NCBI RefSeq assembly: GCF_003751945.1
Contig: NZ_RJKL01000001.1
Span: 7,644,501-7,708,500, forward strand
Direction of reading: 5' to 3'
Source: Couchioplanes caeruleus
GTDB taxonomy: Bacteria > Actinomycetota > Actinomycetes > Mycobacteriales > Micromonosporaceae
DNA length: 64,000 nt
In this document: piece by piece, positions 15,007 through 23,943 of the stretch
Position numbering within the stretch: the first letter of the stretch is position 1
How the letters are laid out: each line of letters opens with the position of its first letter
Made by a program: the position numbers and the translations under genes
The notes under the pieces: model-generated
The model's input: the letters and a program-made list of their open reading frames with translations, nothing else
What the model was told of the DNA's origin: nothing
Databases searched by the model: none

Positions 15007-16259
15007 AGATCGCTGTCGTCGGCGGCGGCTCGACGTACACGCCGGAGCTGGTGGACGGGTTCGCCCGGCTCGGCACGACGGTGTCCGAACTGGTCCTCAT
15101 CGACCCGGCGGCCGACCGGCTGGAGATCGTCGGGCGGTTCTCCGCACGGATCTTCGAGAACCACGGCCATCCGGGGAAGGTCACCTGGACCACCGACCTG
15201 GAGGCCGGCGCGACCGACGCCGACGCGGTCGTCGTCCAACTGCGGGTGGGCGGGCAGGCGGCGCGGATCAGCGACGAGACCTTCCCGGGGGAGTGCGGCT
15301 GCGTGGGTCAGGAGACCACCGGGGCGGGCGGGCTCGCCAAGGCCCTGCGTACGGTGCCCGTGGTGCTCGACGTGGCCGCGCGGATCCGGGCCCGGGCCCG
15401 GCCGGGGGCCTGGATCGTCGACTTCACCAACCCGGTCGGCATCGTGACGCGGGCGCTGCTGGACGAGGGACACCGGGCGGTCGGGCTGTGCAACGTGGCG
15501 ATCGGCTTCCAGCGCCGGTTCGCCCGGATGCTCGGCGCCGACCCGGCCGCCGTGGTCCTCGACCACGTCGGCCTCAACCACCTGACATGGGAACGGGCCG
15601 CGTACGTCGACGGCGTGGACCGGCTGCCCGGCCTGCTGGCCGCGCACGTCGACGAGCTGGCCGCCGAGGTCGACCTGCCGGCCGAGGTGCTGACCGCGCT
15701 CGGCAACGTACCGTCGTACTACCTCAGCTACTTCTACGCCCATGATCGGCACGTTCGGCAGGCCCGCGGCGCGCAGACCCGCGGGCACCGGGTCGCCGAG
15801 ATCGAGGCGACCCTGCTCGAGGCGTACCGGGATCCGGCGCTGCGGGAGAAGCCCGCCCTGCTGGGCGAGCGCGGCGGCGCGTTCTACTCCGAGGCGGCGG
15901 TGGGCCTGATCGCGGCACTGCAGGGCCTCGACCCGGATGGCGTCCACTCGGTCAACGTGCGCAACGAGGGCACCCTGCCGTTCCTGCCCGACCATGCGGT
16001 CATCGAGGTCTCGGCCCGGGCCGGGGCCGCCGGGCCCGTGCCGTTGCCGGTCGCCGCGCTGGCGCCGGAGCTGGCCGGCCTGGTCGGCCACGTCTCGGGA
16101 TATGAGGAACTGGCCCTCGACGCGGCCCTGCGCGGCGGCCGGTCCCGGGTGTACCGGGCGCTGCTGGCCCATCCCCTGGTCGCCCAGCACGAGCGGGCCG
16201 AGGCGCTCACCGACCGGCTGCTCGCGGCGGGCGCCCGGCATCTGGCCTGGGCCCGATGA
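15003..16259 (+). CDS. Glycoside hydrolase family 4 enzyme (csnH-like)
   Basis: A 418-residue protein with the GH4 hallmark N-terminus KIAVVGGGSTYTPELV, the NAD-binding Rossmann loop that family uses for a redox elimination mechanism. Later come DFTNPVGIVT, GLCNVAIGFQRR (the CN segment with the metal-binding Cys) and DHVGLNHLTW (the conserved metal-ligand His region). GH4 enzymes need NAD+ and Mn2+ and usually act on 6-phosphorylated or free glycosides inside the cell. Placed between the importer and a sugar kinase, it probably cleaves imported glucosamine oligomers. GTG 15003 overlaps the previous stop (GTGA). The anomer and phosphate requirement are not predictable by eye. Confidence 0.85.
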   Translation: MKIAVVGGGSTYTPELVDGFARLGTTVSELVLIDPAADRLEIVGRFSARIFENHGHPGKVTWTTDLEAGATDADAVVVQLRVGGQAARISDETFPGECGCVGQETTGAGGLAKALRTVPVVLDVAARIRARARPGAWIVDFTNPVGIVTRALLDEGHRAVGLCNVAIGFQRRFARMLGADPAAVVLDHVGLNHLTWERAAYVDGVDRLPGLLAAHVDELAAEVDLPAEVLTALGNVPSYYLSYFYAHDRHVRQARGAQTRGHRVAEIEATLLEAYRDPALREKPALLGERGGAFYSEAAVGLIAALQGLDPDGVHSVNVRNEGTLPFLPDHAVIEVSARAGAAGPVPLPVAALAPELAGLVGHVSGYEELALDAALRGGRSRVYRALLAHPLVAQHERAEALTDRLLAAGARHLAWAR

Positions 16260-17278
16260 CGGCGTACTACCTGGCCGTGGACGGCGGCAACTCCAAGACC
16301 GACGTGCTCCTCGGGACCGTGCACGGCGACGTCCTGGGCTTCGTCCGCGGCCCCGCCACCTCGCCGCACACCCTCGGCCTGAACGGCACGGTGGAACTGC
16401 TCGCGGAGCTCGTCCGTACCGTACGTGCCGAGGCGGGCGTGGTTCCGGCGGCCTCGATCGAGCTGGCCGCCGTCTACCTGGCGGGGGCCGACCTACCCGT
16501 CGAGGTGACCCGGCTCCAGCAGGCGATCTCGGCCCGGCGGTGGACCCGCGAAACCATCGTGGACAACGACTGCTTCGCGTTGCTGCGCGCGGGCACGTCG
16601 CGGGCGGACGCCGTCGCCGTGGTCTGCGGGGCGGGGAGCAACTGCGTGGGCCGCGCCGCGGACGGCCGCGCGGCCCGGTTCGTGGCGCTGGGCCCGATCT
16701 CGGGGGACTGGGGTGGCGGCCACGACCTGGCCGCCCACACGCTGCGCCTGGCCGCCCGGGGCGAGGACGGCCGCGGCACCCCGACCGGGCTGTCCGCGGC
16801 GGTCGCCGGGCACTTCGGCCGCGCCACGGTCGAGGAGGTGAGCATCGCGCTGCACCTGGGGGAGTTGTCGATGACCCGGATCCGCGAGCTGACACCGCTG
16901 TTGTTCGAGGTCGCGACCGCCGGCGACGCGGTGGCGGTGGGGCTGATCCGCCGCCAGGCACACGAGGTCGTGGTGCAGCACCGGGTGGCCGCGACCAGGC
17001 TGGGTCTGCGGGAAGCCCCGCACACCCTGGTCCTGGGCGGCGGCGTCCTGCGGGCGCGGCATCCGGTGCTGCACCGGCTCGTCGTGGCGGGCGTGCGGCG
17101 ACAGGCTCCCCGGGTGGAGATCAGCGTGCCGGAATCACCCCCGGCGCTGGGCGCGGGCCTGCTGGCCCTGGACGCGCTCGGCTCCTCCCCGGCCGCGAAG
17201 GAGCGCCTCCGCGCCGAGATGACGAGCGCGTCGCCCACCAGGGCTGTCCCCGCGATGGCGATCGAGAAGGCCGGCTAG
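16256..17278 (+). CDS. BadF/BadG-type sugar kinase (csnK-like, glucosamine or GlcNAc kinase)
   Basis: A 340-residue ASKHA-fold kinase. YYLAVDGGNSKTDVLLGTV is the phosphate-1 loop with the DGGxSKT signature of N-acetylglucosamine kinase/BadF proteins. VVCGAGSNCVGRAADG is the phosphate-2 region, and LGPISGDWGGGHDLA is the conserved GDxGSG-like segment. HTLVLGGGVLRAR is the adenosine-binding loop near the C-terminus. It should phosphorylate the monomer released by the preceding GH4 enzyme, channelling it to glucosamine-6-phosphate. ATG 16256 overlaps the previous stop (ATGA). The last four bases overlap the convergent MFS gene. Confidence 0.85.
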   Translation: MTAYYLAVDGGNSKTDVLLGTVHGDVLGFVRGPATSPHTLGLNGTVELLAELVRTVRAEAGVVPAASIELAAVYLAGADLPVEVTRLQQAISARRWTRETIVDNDCFALLRAGTSRADAVAVVCGAGSNCVGRAADGRAARFVALGPISGDWGGGHDLAAHTLRLAARGEDGRGTPTGLSAAVAGHFGRATVEEVSIALHLGELSMTRIRELTPLLFEVATAGDAVAVGLIRRQAHEVVVQHRVAATRLGLREAPHTLVLGGGVLRARHPVLHRLVVAGVRRQAPRVEISVPESPPALGAGLLALDALGSSPAAKERLRAEMTSASPTRAVPAMAIEKAG

Positions 17279-18519
17279 CCGGTGGCGGTGGCGGGCTCGG
17301 GTGCCAGGGTGACCCGGCTGCGGTGCGCGGCCGGGATGATCAGCGCCGACGCGACCAGCGCGGCGGCCGCGATGCCGAGCCAGCCCCAGAAGCCGAACGT
17401 GATGACCAGGCCGGACAGCAGGGCCGGGCCGACGACGTTCTGGGTGATCACGTGCAGGTCGAAAGCGCCCAGATATTCTCCCTGCGCGTGCTCGGGCGCG
17501 AGTCCGAACGCGAGGCCCCAGCCCGACGCGGCCTGCATCACCTCCGCCGTGGACAGGATCAGGACGGCGGCGACGATCGCGACGGAGGCCAGCATGTCGT
17601 TGTCGCCGAGGGCGGTCACCGCGATCACGGCGCAGCCGCCGGCCAGCCAGTAGCCCGAGCGCCGGGCGAGCCGGCCGGCGCCCTCCACCGTGTCCGCGCC
17701 GCGGCTGGCCCGCACCTGGAACAGGATGACGAACGCGGTGTTGAAGATGAGCAGCAGCGGGATCAGGAAGTGCGGCAGCGAGGTGTGGTTGAGCGCCCAC
17801 AACGGCATCGTGACCAGGATGACGGTGACGTGGGACGCCAGCACCGAGGAGATCCCGATGACGGCGAGGAACCGCGGGTCGCGGACGGCGGCGAAGCGCT
17901 TGAAGCCCACCGGGACCGGACGGGACGGTACGTCGGGCAGCCGGGTCACCAGCAGTGCGGCGCAGGCCATCAGCGCGGCGGTGGTGAGCGGGATCAGCAC
18001 GAGCAGCCGCTGGCTGAGCGCGGCGACGGCGGCCACGCCGATGCCGATGCTGAAGCCGATGTTGAACACCGACCGCATCATGGCCTTGAGCTTGACCCGC
18101 TCCTCGGCGGGCACGAGGTTGCCGACGAGGGCCCCGTTGGCCGGGCCGGTGCCGTACTCGAGGAAGCCGACGGCGACCACCAGGGCGAAGAACTGGATCG
18201 CGGTGCCCACCACCGCGTAGAGCCCGAAACCCACCGTCAGCGCCGCGAACAGCATGATGAGCAGCCGGCGCGGGCCCACTCGGTCGGCGATCACGCCGAA
18301 CACGACGGAGGAGATGAAGGCGGAGAGGCCCGCCGCGGACAGCCCGAGGCCGACCTGCGTGGCGTCGAGCCCGACGCGGAGCGTGAAGTAGACGACGCTG
18401 CCGCTGAGGAAGACCCCCTTGCCGATCGACTCGGCGAGCCGAATCGCGATCAATTTCCTGCGCAGCGGATCGGCCGGCGCTAAACGGGTCGAAAGTTCAA
18501 TCAATCGCGACAAGGGCAT
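17275..18519 (-). CDS. MFS transporter, probable exporter of the biosynthetic cluster
   Basis: A 414-residue major-facilitator protein with about 12 hydrophobic segments. The loop between helices 2 and 3 (FGVIADRVGPRRLLIML) is the MFS motif A (G-x-x-x-D-R-x-G-R-R). A repeat of the fold appears in the second half (GADTVEGAGRLARRSGYWLA). It transcribes away from the NarL regulator at 18952 and converges with the csnK-like gene. Export of the NRPS/PKS product is the likeliest role from its location, but it could instead serve the chitosan locus. ATG 18519 is the start. Confidence 0.75.
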   Translation of the reverse strand: MPLSRLIELSTRLAPADPLRRKLIAIRLAESIGKGVFLSGSVVYFTLRVGLDATQVGLGLSAAGLSAFISSVVFGVIADRVGPRRLLIMLFAALTVGFGLYAVVGTAIQFFALVVAVGFLEYGTGPANGALVGNLVPAEERVKLKAMMRSVFNIGFSIGIGVAAVAALSQRLLVLIPLTTAALMACAALLVTRLPDVPSRPVPVGFKRFAAVRDPRFLAVIGISSVLASHVTVILVTMPLWALNHTSLPHFLIPLLLIFNTAFVILFQVRASRGADTVEGAGRLARRSGYWLAGGCAVIAVTALGDNDMLASVAIVAAVLILSTAEVMQAASGWGLAFGLAPEHAQGEYLGAFDLHVITQNVVGPALLSGLVITFGFWGWLGIAAAALVASALIIPAAHRSRVTLAPEPATATG

Positions 18520-18951
18520 ATTTACACGTCCTGGTGTGATGGGTGGTCGAAGTCAATTCTCGCGTCGGTCGCACCGGGTGGGACAGGGCTTCCGGCGGAA
18601 CCCCGGTCAGGACGACTTCCCGGTCGGCCGGGGCCAGGCACCGTGGACATCCGGGAAAGCCTGTGGTAATGACCAGTGCGTATGCCCGTCGTCCACTTGC
18701 ATGTAAGCGGGCATTCACGCTCTTGATCCGCTGTGGACTTCTCGTCTAACCTGCCGAGCGAGGGCGTTCCGCCCGTACTTCTATTGATCATCTGGAATGC
18801 GTCGGAAGGTTGACGCGCCGTTTGTTCGCCGGCGTTCGTGTGCTGTTCTGGCGACCATAATTTCGAAGTTCACGCCGATGGAGATCGGCAGGTCCGCGGT
18901 GCGCCCGCAGAGCGGGGACCGCGGCCGTGAGGACGGGGGTGAGGTTCTTTA
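18520..18951. other. Divergent intergenic region at the left edge of the biosynthetic cluster
   Basis: This 432-bp gap between the MFS exporter and the NarL-type regulator contains no credible ORF. It is less GC-rich than its flanks around 18660-18720 and 18780-18870 and should hold promoters for both genes. I found no clear -35/-10 pair or long dyad. Confidence 0.4.
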
Positions 18952-19731
18952 ATGGTCAGCTTTAGCCCGGCCTCGGGACTGGCTCATACGATGAGGAGGG
19001 ACCCGGGGAGTGTCACGGACGGGGCAAAACCGGGCGCCGTGACGGTCGTGCTGGCTGACGCTCAGCCGGTGGTACGCAGGGGATTGTGCGCCATGCTGTC
19101 CTCGGCCGAGGTCACCGTGGTCGCCGAGGTGGCGACCGCGCGCGAGGCGATGAAGGCGGCGGCGGAGCTGCGTCCGGACGTGCTCGTGCTCGACGTCGAC
19201 ATGCCGGGGGTCCAGATGGGAGTGACCCTCCAGGAGATAGCCCGCATGTCACCGTCGACCGCGGTGCTGATCTTCACCGCGGTCGAGGACGAGGGGACGG
19301 TCTTCGCGGCCATGCGGGCCGGGGCGCGGGGTTACGTGCTGAAGAGCTGCCCGGGCGACGGCATCGTCCGGACGATCCGGGGCGTCGCCACCGGCGAGGT
19401 CATCCTCGGGCCCACGGTCGCCGACCAGTTGATCGGGCAGCTCTGCCGGGAGCCGCGCAACCAGCAGCTCTATCCGGAGCTGACGGCACGGGAGCGGGAG
19501 GTGCTGGAGCTGATCGCCTCGGGCCTGCGCAATGCCGCGATCGCGACGCGGTTGAACCTCTCGCCGAAGACGGTCAGCAACCACATCTCGACCATCTTCA
19601 GCAAGCTGCACGTGTCCGACCGGTTCGAGGCGATCGAGGTCGTCCGCAGGGCCAGGATGGGGCGGCCCGGGGGCGGCCCGGCACTCGGGTACCACGGCTC
19701 CGTGACCCGGCAACGGGTGGTCGTCGGATGA
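18952..19731 (+). CDS. NarL/FixJ-family response regulator
   Basis: A 259-residue protein with a receiver domain at residues about 29-145. TVVLADAQPVVRRGLCAML is the first strand, Asp81 in VLVLDVDMPG is the phospho-acceptor, IFTAVEDE the T/S switch and GYVLKSCP the conserved Lys. A LuxR-type helix-turn-helix lies at about 180-240 (LTAREREVLELIASGLRN, LSPKTVSNHISTIFSKL). There is no adjacent histidine kinase, so it may be an orphan or respond to a small molecule. The first 28 residues precede the receiver and could be dispensable; ATG 18991 is an alternative start. Its stop overlaps the kinase gene start (ATGA), so the two are coupled. It is the best candidate for a pathway-specific regulator of the cluster. 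Confidence 0.85.
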   Translation: MVSFSPASGLAHTMRRDPGSVTDGAKPGAVTVVLADAQPVVRRGLCAMLSSAEVTVVAEVATAREAMKAAAELRPDVLVLDVDMPGVQMGVTLQEIARMSPSTAVLIFTAVEDEGTVFAAMRAGARGYVLKSCPGDGIVRTIRGVATGEVILGPTVADQLIGQLCREPRNQQLYPELTAREREVLELIASGLRNAAIATRLNLSPKTVSNHISTIFSKLHVSDRFEAIEVVRRARMGRPGGGPALGYHGSVTRQRVVVG

Positions 19732-20567
19732 CCCTCGACCTGGAAGCGACCGCGAGCCGGCTGGAGCCGCGGTTCGGCAAGGCGGTGCACCGGTGGGTGG
19801 CCACGCTGCCGCAACGGCTCGACGAACTCGTCGAACAATGGGAGCTGGACCTGAAGGAGCAGCTCAAGTCCGGGAACTCGTCGGTGGTGTTCGGCTGCCG
19901 CGGCCCCTTGGGCGACGCGGTGCTCAAGCTCTCCCCGGACAGGTACGCCGTGCGTGAGGAGGTGGACATGCTGCGGCAGTTCGCCCCCAGTGCCCGGGTG
20001 CCGGCGGTGCTGGCGGCCGTCAAGGGCGCGGTGCTGCTGGAGGCGATCCACCCCGGCACGCTGGTCGAGAAGATGCCCGTGCCGCCGTCGCCGGCCGAGT
20101 ACGCCGGCTTCCTCACCGACCTGCATGCGGCGGGTGACCCGGCCGCCGCGCCGAGGAAGTTGTCGGACTGGATCGACGTGCTGTTCCACTCGGCAGGCCG
20201 GCGCGGCGCCGAGCTGACCGGGTCGACGCGGTTGCGCGACGAGCTGTTCGCGGGGCCCACCGACACCGTCCTGCTCCACGGCGACCTGCACCTGGGCAAC
20301 GTGCTCAGCGGCGGCGCCAAGGGCCTGGTGGCCATCGACCCGATGGCCTGCGCCGGCGATCCGTGCTTCGACGCGGTCGACTACGTGCTCGAGGGTCTGG
20401 ACCGTGCGGAGATGCTGCGCCGGCGCGACGAGCTGGCCGCCGCGGCCGGCATCGACGTCGAGCGGCTCGACAAGTGGTGCCGCGTGACCGCCCCGATCGG
20501 GGCGACCTACGTCAGCAACCCGGGGCACTCCGCGGAGCTGGCGGCTTTCGGGCGCGGCGAGTACTAG
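19728..20567 (+). CDS. APH(6)/hydroxyurea-kinase-type phosphotransferase, probable self-resistance
   Basis: A 279-residue protein kinase-like fold enzyme of the streptomycin 6-/hydroxyurea phosphotransferase branch. SGNSSVVFGCRGPLGDAVLK contains the nucleotide loop and the ATP-contacting Lys. VLLHGDLHLGNVL is the Brenner motif with catalytic Asp and metal-binding Asn. VAIDPMACAGDPCFDAVDYV is the DFG-equivalent (IDP). Family members phosphorylate a hydroxyl of an antibiotic. Coupled by a 4-base overlap to the NarL regulator and sitting just before the NRPS operon, it is likely to inactivate the cluster's own product or a precursor inside the producer. The actual acceptor is unknown. A terminator follows. 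Confidence 0.82.
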   Translation: MTLDLEATASRLEPRFGKAVHRWVATLPQRLDELVEQWELDLKEQLKSGNSSVVFGCRGPLGDAVLKLSPDRYAVREEVDMLRQFAPSARVPAVLAAVKGAVLLEAIHPGTLVEKMPVPPSPAEYAGFLTDLHAAGDPAAAPRKLSDWIDVLFHSAGRRGAELTGSTRLRDELFAGPTDTVLLHGDLHLGNVLSGGAKGLVAIDPMACAGDPCFDAVDYVLEGLDRAEMLRRRDELAAAAGIDVERLDKWCRVTAPIGATYVSNPGHSAELAAFGRGEY

Positions 20568-20580
20568 GCACACCCGACCG

Positions 20581-20615
20581 GCCCCGGTCCGACGGTTCAT
20601 CTGTCGGGCCGGGGC
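20581..20615 (+). terminator. Hairpin terminator between the kinase gene and the NRPS operon
   Basis: 13-bp stem (GCCCCGGTCCGAC / GTCGGGCCGGGGC with one G-U pair), 9-base loop, 14 bases after the kinase stop. It separates the regulator-kinase pair from the megasynthase operon, so the latter needs a promoter in 20616-20730. Confidence 0.75.
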
Positions 20616-20653
20616 ACCGTCGTGTCCGGCCAGATACCGCGGTGTCGGCCCCG

Positions 20654-20677
20654 CGACCGGGAGGATTTCCCTGGTCG
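20654..20677. promoter_or_regulatory. Imperfect dyad upstream of the megasynthase operon
   Basis: CGACC-x-GG at 20654 and CC-x-GGTCG ending at 20677 form an imperfect 24-bp inverted repeat, 53 bases before the first NRPS start. The spacing would suit a regulator such as the NarL-type protein encoded at 18952. The match is modest and could be chance in such GC-rich DNA. Confidence 0.25.
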
Positions 20678-20730
20678 AGTGGGTGCGAGCTCTCTGCCGG
20701 GCGGGACGTCGCGGCGGCCAGGATCCAGAC

Positions 20731-23700
20731 ATGGTTCGTACCGGTCGTGCGTCGTTCGCTCAAGAACGCTTCTACTTCCTCAACCAGCTCCAGCCCGGCA
20801 ACCCCGCGTACGTGGTGGCGTTCGCGGTGCATCTTCACGGCGCGCTGCGGCCCGACGCGCTGAGCCGGGCGCTGACCCGCGTCGTCGCCCGGCACGACGC
20901 GCTGCGCACCACGTTCACCCTGGTCGACGGCGTCCTCACCCAGCGCGTCTCGCCGACCCCGCTCGCGGACATCGACGTCCGGCAGGGCGACTGGGCAGAC
21001 CGGGACACCCAGGAGGCCTTCCTGCGCACCCTGGTCGCCGAGCAGGCCCGCCGGCCGTTCTCGCTCGATGACGGCCCGGTGCTGCGCGCCTTCCTGCGTT
21101 CCTGGGGTCCGGACGAGCACACGCTGGCCGTACTGGTGCACCACATCGCCTGCGACGGCTGGTCGGTGGGCCTGCTGCTGCGGGACCTGGCGGCCGAGTA
21201 CAACGCCTCGGACGGATCCGCCGAGACCGCCGAGTCCTATCTGGCCTACGCCCGGCTGCAGCGCGAGGACTGGGAGCGGGACGGCTCCGGGCTGGAGTTC
21301 TGGCGCGCCACCCTGCGCGACGCGCCCCAGCTCGCGTTGCCCACCGACTTCCCGCGGCCCAGCGTGCTGAGTGCCCGCGGCGCGGTGCTGCGGCACGCGA
21401 TCGACCCCGAGCTGGTCGAGCGGCTCACCGCCTGGGCCAGGTCCCGCGGCGCGACGCTGTTCGCGGTGACGCTGGCGGCGTACGCCTCGGTGTTGTCGCG
21501 GTACGCGCGCCAGGACGAGGTGGTGATCGGCGTGCCGGTGGCCAACCGGATGGACGAGGCGGAGGAACGCATCGTCGGCTGCCTGGTCAACACCCTGCCG
21601 ATCCGGCTCGACCTGTCCGGCAGGCCGGGCTTCGCCGAGTCGGTCGAGCGGGCCCGCCGGACCAGCATGGCGGCGTTCGCCCACCAGGACGTGCCGTTCG
21701 AGCAGATCGTGCAGGCCACCGTGGGGGAGCGGCAGCTCAGCCACGCGCCGCTGTTCCAGACCTCGCTCACGGTGCAGAACTTCCCGTTCGAGTTCCCGGA
21801 GCTCGACGGGCTGAAGCTGACCGAGGTCGACGTCGAGATCGACGTGACGAAGTTCGACCTCGGACTCACCCTCGACGTATCCACCGGCGTGCCGTTCGTG
21901 CGCGCCGAGTACAGCACGGAGCTGTTCACCGCCGACACCGTGGCGACCTTGCTCCGGCACTTCCTCACCTTTCTGCGGTCGGTGGCGGACGCGCCCGGTG
22001 CGGAGCCATCCATGGTGGACGAGGCGGAGCGGCTGCGGCTGACCTTCGGGGTGAACCCGCCGGTCGCGGAGGAACCGGTCGACCACCCATCGGTGCTGCG
22101 CCGGTTCGCCGCGCACGTGGCGCGTACCCCGGACGCGGTGGCGGTGCGCCACCGGGACGTGGACGTGACCTACGCCGAGCTCGACCGGTGGTCCGGGCGC
22201 ATCGCGGCGGGCCTCGCCGACCGCGGGGTGCGCCCGGGGGACCGGGTCGGGCTGCTGCTGCACCGCTCGCCCGCGATCGTCGCGGCGATCCTGGGCGTGT
22301 GGAAGCTCGGGGGCGTCTACGTGCCGTTGGACCCGGAGTATCCGCAGCAACGGCTGGAGCTGATCACCGCGAGCGCCCGTATGCCGATCATGCTGGTGGA
22401 GTGCGGAACGGCCGACCTGGCCGGGAGGCTCGCCGAGGGCCGGGACGTCCGCCTCGCCGACGCGCACTCCCTCGACGGCGGGTCCGTGGTCGCCGAGAGG
22501 TATCCCGGGCCGCGGGACCAGGCGTACATCATCTACACCTCCGGCTCCACCGGCGTGCCCAAGGGAGTCATCGTCGGGCACGGTGGTCTGAACGCCTTGA
22601 ACACCCCCACCCCGGCCGGCCTGGACCTCACCGACGAGGACGTGTGGCTCGCCGCGAGCTCGTTCTCGTTCGACGCCTCGGTGTGGGAGATGTGGGGCGC
22701 GCTGACCACCGGCGGCCGGCTGGTCATCGCCGACCAGACCGACCTGGTGGACCGGCAGCGGCTGGCCGCCCTCGTGCACCGGGAGGCCGTCACGGTGGTG
22801 TTCCAGACGCCGGGTGCGCTCTACCGGCTGCTGCCGCCGTACCTGCGGCTGCTGGACCCGGACGAGGTCTCCAGCATCCGCTACTTCGTCCTCGGCGGCG
22901 AGGCGCTGAGCTGGTCGCGGGTCGCCGCGTTGGTTTCCGGCGCGCCGGGCCTGCGCGCGGTGTTCGTCAACATGTACGGCATCACCGAGGGCACCATCCA
23001 CGTCACGATCCACCAGGCACCCGCCGCGGACCTCGTCCGGGTCAAGGAGGGCAACGTCGGCGTGCCCCTGCCATCGGGACGCTGCTACGTCCTCGACGAG
23101 GACCTGCAGCCGGTCGGGTTCAACGTACCGGGCGAGTTGTACTGCGGCGGAGTGCTCGTCGCGCACGGCTACGTCGGCAACCCGGAGCTGACCAGCGCGC
23201 GCTTCCTGCCCGACCCGTACGGGCGGGGCCACATGTACAAGACCGGCGACGTGGTCAAGTGGGGCACCGACGGCGACCTGGTCTACCTCGGCCGCAACGA
23301 CACCCAGGTGCAGTTGCGCGGCTATCGCGTGGAGTGCGCCGAGGTCGAGGGCGCGTTCCTGGCCCATCCGTCGGTGCACTCCTGCGCCGTCACCGCCGAG
23401 GACGACGAGCTGGCCGCCTTCGTCGCCGGTGCGCTCGGGCCGGACGCCGAACGCGAGCTGCGGGCGTACGTGCGGGCGACGTTGCCGGCGTACATGGTGC
23501 CGTCGAAGATCCTGACCGTCGCCACGATCCCGCTCACCGCGCACGGCAAGGTGGACACCGCCCGGCTGCTGGCCGACAGCCGCGCCGCGCGGACCGCCGC
23601 CGCGCCCGCGGCCGACCGGCAGGTCACCTCCGGCACCGGCCTCGAGGAGCGCATCCGCGCCTGCTGGAGCGAGGTGCTCGCGCGCGCCGACATCGGACTG

Positions 23701-23943
23701 CACGACAACTTCTTCGACCTCGGCGGCCACAGCTTCGCCCTGATCGTGCTCCAGCAGCGGCTGGCCGAGGAGGGCCTGGAGGTGAGCGTGACGGACCTGT
23801 TCCGCGTCGGGACGGTCGCCGGCTGTGCCGCGTACCTGCAGCAGACGGCCCCGGCGGTCGCCGACCCGCGGACGGCGCAGCGCCGCCGGGGTAGCGCCCG
23901 GCTCGCCGACCGGCGCCGCAGGATCGGGGGCGGCCGTGGCTGA
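20731..23943 (+). CDS. NRPS module C-A-T
   Basis: A 1070-residue single-module synthetase. The condensation domain (about 1-430) has a complete HHxxxDG motif (HHIACDG, His137/138). The adenylation domain (about 460-960) shows YIIYTSGSTGVPKG (A3, near 602), FSFDASVWEMWGA (A4), NMYGITEGTIHVT (A5), YKTGDVVKWGTDG (A7) and TAHGKVDT (A10). The carrier domain has FFDLGGHSFALI with phosphopantetheine Ser1001. Read against the GrsA positions, the specificity code is about D-A-W-F-V-G-M-I-H-K, which I cannot assign confidently. The final Arg-rich tail may be a docking segment. A condensation domain at the very N-terminus with no upstream carrier suggests a starter C domain that N-acylates the first residue, or a trans donor. 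ATG 20731 is preferred over GTG 20683 because AGGATCC precedes it. Confidence 0.92.
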   Translation: MVRTGRASFAQERFYFLNQLQPGNPAYVVAFAVHLHGALRPDALSRALTRVVARHDALRTTFTLVDGVLTQRVSPTPLADIDVRQGDWADRDTQEAFLRTLVAEQARRPFSLDDGPVLRAFLRSWGPDEHTLAVLVHHIACDGWSVGLLLRDLAAEYNASDGSAETAESYLAYARLQREDWERDGSGLEFWRATLRDAPQLALPTDFPRPSVLSARGAVLRHAIDPELVERLTAWARSRGATLFAVTLAAYASVLSRYARQDEVVIGVPVANRMDEAEERIVGCLVNTLPIRLDLSGRPGFAESVERARRTSMAAFAHQDVPFEQIVQATVGERQLSHAPLFQTSLTVQNFPFEFPELDGLKLTEVDVEIDVTKFDLGLTLDVSTGVPFVRAEYSTELFTADTVATLLRHFLTFLRSVADAPGAEPSMVDEAERLRLTFGVNPPVAEEPVDHPSVLRRFAAHVARTPDAVAVRHRDVDVTYAELDRWSGRIAAGLADRGVRPGDRVGLLLHRSPAIVAAILGVWKLGGVYVPLDPEYPQQRLELITASARMPIMLVECGTADLAGRLAEGRDVRLADAHSLDGGSVVAERYPGPRDQAYIIYTSGSTGVPKGVIVGHGGLNALNTPTPAGLDLTDEDVWLAASSFSFDASVWEMWGALTTGGRLVIADQTDLVDRQRLAALVHREAVTVVFQTPGALYRLLPPYLRLLDPDEVSSIRYFVLGGEALSWSRVAALVSGAPGLRAVFVNMYGITEGTIHVTIHQAPAADLVRVKEGNVGVPLPSGRCYVLDEDLQPVGFNVPGELYCGGVLVAHGYVGNPELTSARFLPDPYGRGHMYKTGDVVKWGTDGDLVYLGRNDTQVQLRGYRVECAEVEGAFLAHPSVHSCAVTAEDDELAAFVAGALGPDAERELRAYVRATLPAYMVPSKILTVATIPLTAHGKVDTARLLADSRAARTAAAPAADRQVTSGTGLEERIRACWSEVLARADIGLHDNFFDLGGHSFALIVLQQRLAEEGLEVSVTDLFRVGTVAGCAAYLQQTAPAVADPRTAQRRRGSARLADRRRRIGGGRG

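Noticed and set aside
14883..16961. A 692-residue minus-strand frame opposite the GH4 and kinase genes
   Set aside because: Arg/Pro/Ala-rich, no motif; the opposite strand has strong family signatures and coupled starts.
19728..20567. Evidence for an aminoglycoside biosynthetic cluster because of the APH-type kinase
   Set aside because: No aminocyclitol, sugar nucleotide or glycosyltransferase genes lie near it; the neighbours are NRPS/PKS genes.
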